A DNA stretch of 7,493 nucleotides, taken from positions 1 through 7,493 of the forward strand of contig CAMDHB010000167.1 of assembly GCA_945897655.1 (NCBI GenBank), read 5' to 3'. Below the pieces are notes generated by a model that was not told the DNA's origin, did not search any database, and saw only the letters and a list, made by a program, of their open reading frames with translations. Below, in pieces: positions 5,945 through 7,493 of this stretch. Positions within the stretch are counted from its first letter, which is position 1. Every line of letters starts with the position of its first letter. Position numbers and translations under genes: made by a program. Source of the stretch: Pseudorhodobacter antarcticus. GTDB lineage: Bacteria; Pseudomonadota; Alphaproteobacteria; Rhodobacterales; Rhodobacteraceae.

Positions 5945-6373
5945 TCAAATATTGGGCTCATTTTTCATCCTCCGCCCCATCACGATGGCATCCACGGCCA
6001 CACCGTCCGGCCCGTGATAATAGCCGCGCCGCCGTCCCGTGACCGCAAACCCTGCGCCAGAGTAAAGCGCGCGCGCCGCCGCATTGGTTTCGGCCACCTC
6101 CAGAAACACCGTTTCCGCACCGCGCCGGTCCAACTCGTCCAGAAACCGCACCATCAACCGTGTTCCAACACCGCGTCCCTGCGCCATGGGGTCCACGGCA
6201 ATGGTCAACAACTCCGCCTCACCGGCCACTACGCGCCCCATGACAAAGCCCTGCGGTTCGTCCAGAACAAAACACAAGGGGCTTGCCAGCAATTCAGAAA
6301 TCTCGGCCTCGGACCAAGGGCGCGGCGTGACAAAGGCCGCGCCGTGCAACCGCGCCATCTCGGCCAGCGTCAC
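5945..6373 (-). CDS. rimI: RimI-like GNAT N-acetyltransferase (ribosomal protein S18 alanine N-acetyltransferase family)
   Basis: This 142-residue cytoplasmic protein of the GNAT fold should transfer the acetyl group of acetyl-CoA to a protein N terminus; the namesake substrate is ribosomal protein S18. The acetyl-CoA pyrophosphate loop QGRGVG is at 65-70, after the strand LLTIAVDP (55-62). LEVAETNAAARALYSGAGF (91-109) matches the E. coli RimI segment containing its catalytic Glu103 and Tyr115, which here are Glu92 and Tyr104 with the same spacing of 12. The C-terminal GYYHGPDGVAVDAIVM (117-132) is also RimI-like. The frame is open to 6634, but the extra residues are the shadow of tsaB. I chose GTG 6373 because its GTGA overlaps the tsaB stop by 4 bp and MTLAEMARLH is a normal RimI beginning. 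ATG 6358 is the alternative. Linkage to tsaB is common in bacteria and supports the call. Confidence 0.9.
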   Translation of the reverse strand: MTLAEMARLHGAAFVTPRPWSEAEISELLASPLCFVLDEPQGFVMGRVVAGEAELLTIAVDPMAQGRGVGTRLMVRFLDELDRRGAETVFLEVAETNAAARALYSGAGFAVTGRRRGYYHGPDGVAVDAIVMGRRMKNEPNI

Positions 6374-6957
6374 GGCAGTATGACCGGCGGCGGGTCCGAT
6401 GCCGGCGCCGCATCCGCCCCGCGCAGATAGAACGGCGCCGGGCGCGGTTGTGCCACACCGGCCCGCGCCAGCGCCAGCCGCCCGATTGCCACCACGAAAT
6501 CCGCTACCGGCATATCCGCCAGATGGGCTATGCGCCCCACCACTTCCCCGGGGTCCACAATCAGCGCCGCCTCGGGTTCCGGCAAGAACCGCTGGGCATA
6601 AACCTGCCCCCTCGGGGCAGGCAGAACGACCCACTCCGCCCCCTCGGTCCGGGCCGCGTCAAACCCGGTCACCCCGATCGCGGGCACGCCCAGACCCAGC
6701 GCCAACCCCCGCGCCAGGGCAACGGCTATGCGGATGCCGGTAAAATTCCCCGGCCCCACCCCGACGGCAACCAGTCCGACATCAGCCATGCTGAACCCTT
6801 CGGCCTCCAGCAGTTCCGTCACCATTGGCACCAAACGCTCGGCCTGGCCCTTGGCCATTTCTTCAACCCGAACGGCAACCCTGTCGCCACACAGCAAAGC
6901 GGCGGCGCAATGCGCCGCCGATGTGTCAATCGCCAGAACCAGCCTGTCAGGCCGCAA
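6370..6957 (-). CDS. tsaB: TsaB, tRNA threonylcarbamoyladenosine (t6A37) synthesis protein
   Basis: This 195-residue protein of the ASKHA-fold TsaB/YeaZ family is a non-catalytic partner of TsaD (with TsaE) in making t6A at position 37 of ANN-decoding tRNAs. The family motifs are LAIDTSAAHCAAALL (8-22), AERLVPM (39-45) and VGVGPGNFTGIRIAVALARG (65-84), followed by GVPAIGVTGFDA (90-101). The C terminus, FYLRGADA (176-183) then DPPPVIL, is typical. At 195 residues it is somewhat shorter than E. coli TsaB (about 231), mostly in the C-terminal half, as I would expect for alphaproteobacterial versions. The start is a TTG at 6957, supported by GGAGG nine bases upstream; no ATG or GTG is available in frame nearby. 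It overlaps nfu by 11 bp and rimI by 4 bp, so the three genes are probably one transcript. Confidence 0.92.
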   Translation of the reverse strand: MRPDRLVLAIDTSAAHCAAALLCGDRVAVRVEEMAKGQAERLVPMVTELLEAEGFSMADVGLVAVGVGPGNFTGIRIAVALARGLALGLGVPAIGVTGFDAARTEGAEWVVLPAPRGQVYAQRFLPEPEAALIVDPGEVVGRIAHLADMPVADFVVAIGRLALARAGVAQPRPAPFYLRGADAAPASDPPPVILP

Positions 6958-7493
6958 CGGGACGAACCTCCAGCACCTCGGGGATGTAATGCCGCAGCAG
7001 GTTCTCGATCCCCATCTTCAGCGTCAGGGTCGAGGACGGGCAGCCCGCACAGGCCCCCTTCATGTTCAGATACACAACACCCCGGTCAAAACCGTGGAAC
7101 GTGATGTCGCCGCCATCCTGCGCCACCGCAGGCCGCACGCGCGTGTCCAGCAATTCCATGATCTGCTTGACCACTTCGCCATCCGGCCCGTCATGCGCCT
7201 GATGCGCCGCTTGCGCGGCACCCTCCATCACGGCCTCACCCGATTGGTAATGCTCCATGATCGCGCCCAGGATAGCGGGCTTGATGTGCTGCCAGTCCAC
7301 CGCGTCCGTCTTGGTCACGGTGATGAAATCCAACCCCATGAACACCCCGGCAACACCACCAACGGCAAAAATCCTTTTGGCCAGCGGCGATTTCCCCGCC
7401 GTGTCGGCGCTTGGGAAATCCGCAGTGCCAACCTCAAGAACCGCTTCCCCCGGCAGGAATTTCAACGTGGCCGGGTTCGGGGTGGATTCGGTC
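6947..7493 (-). CDS. Nfu-type iron-sulfur cluster carrier (NifU C-terminal domain), 5' end outside window
   Basis: The visible 181 residues begin TESTPNPATLKFLPG, the conserved start region of the Nfu N-terminal domain, so only about the first five residues should be missing. A start at 7465 (TTG, the Leu of ATLKFLPG) is not real, because the conserved sequence continues upstream to the window edge. The C-terminal NifU domain (about 110-180) carries RPAVAQDGGDITF (120-132) and the cluster-binding CAGC motif (Cys148 and Cys151 of the visible part) in KGACAGCPSSTLTLKMGIE. Nfu proteins bind a 4Fe-4S cluster between two subunits and deliver it to target enzymes. The spacer between domains is Gly/Ala/His-rich (about 85-103). 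Its 3' end overlaps tsaB by 11 bp. Fe-S dependence of other tRNA-modifying enzymes makes the pairing plausible, but that link is speculative. Confidence 0.93.
   Translation of the reverse strand, partial: TESTPNPATLKFLPGEAVLEVGTADFPSADTAGKSPLAKRIFAVGGVAGVFMGLDFITVTKTDAVDWQHIKPAILGAIMEHYQSGEAVMEGAAQAAHQAHDGPDGEVVKQIMELLDTRVRPAVAQDGGDITFHGFDRGVVYLNMKGACAGCPSSTLTLKMGIENLLRHYIPEVLEVRPVAA
6967..6971 (-). promoter_or_regulatory. Ribosome-binding site supporting the TTG start of tsaB
   Basis: A full GGAGG lies nine bases before the TTG at 6957, inside the last codons of nfu. It is the main reason to accept a rare TTG start there, and it suggests translational coupling to nfu. Confidence 0.55.

Noticed and set aside
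6374..6634. Longer RimI starting at 6634
   Set aside because: The added 87 residues are Gly/Ala/Arg-rich with no domain and lie entirely within tsaB in another frame; GTG 6373 gives a normal-length RimI.
7466..7493. Window-edge sequence as non-coding upstream region of nfu
   Set aside because: In frame it reads TESTPNPAT, the conserved Nfu start region, so the gene continues beyond the window.

Overview
The window is GC-rich DNA whose every credible gene lies on the minus strand. Gene order, the style of the protein sequences (for example the RimI and TsaB termini and the long NupP/NupQ-like permeases) and the compact overlapping genes suggest an alphaproteobacterium, most likely of the Rhodobacterales (Roseobacter/Paracoccus-type). 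That assignment is inference from sequence style, not a database match.

In transcription order (right to left) there are three blocks. The first is a housekeeping block: an Nfu-type Fe-S carrier (6947-7493, 5' end outside the window), tsaB (6370-6957, for the t6A tRNA modification) and rimI (5945-6373, a GNAT N-acetyltransferase). They are joined by 11-bp and 4-bp overlaps and are probably co-transcribed. The second follows a 164-bp gap (5781-5944) holding a plausible promoter and leader: a five-gene purine nucleoside uptake and salvage operon. It encodes a periplasmic BMP-family binding protein (4785-5780), a double-domain ABC ATPase (3202-4785), two different permeases (2117-3202 and 1164-2117) and a trimeric-type purine nucleoside phosphorylase (389-1180). 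The third is the start of a TSUP (TauE/SafE) family permease (1-293, 3' end outside the window), 95 bp beyond the phosphorylase.

The logic of the operon is clear. The BMP protein would capture nucleosides in the periplasm, the ATPase and permease pair would import them, and the phosphorylase would split them into free base and (deoxy)ribose-1-phosphate. Three successive junctions share one base between stop and start (TAATG, TGATG, TGATG) and the last overlaps by 17 bp, so the whole unit looks translationally coupled. The most unusual nucleotide feature is a perfect 11-bp GC-rich hairpin with a GCAA (GNRA-type) loop in the first codons of the ATPase gene, just after the binding-protein stop. 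It may set the ratio of binding protein to the membrane components.

I found no RNA gene, CRISPR array, insertion sequence or other mobile element, and no convincing intrinsic terminator. This is a conventional core-genome region; I see no evidence of a previously undescribed system.
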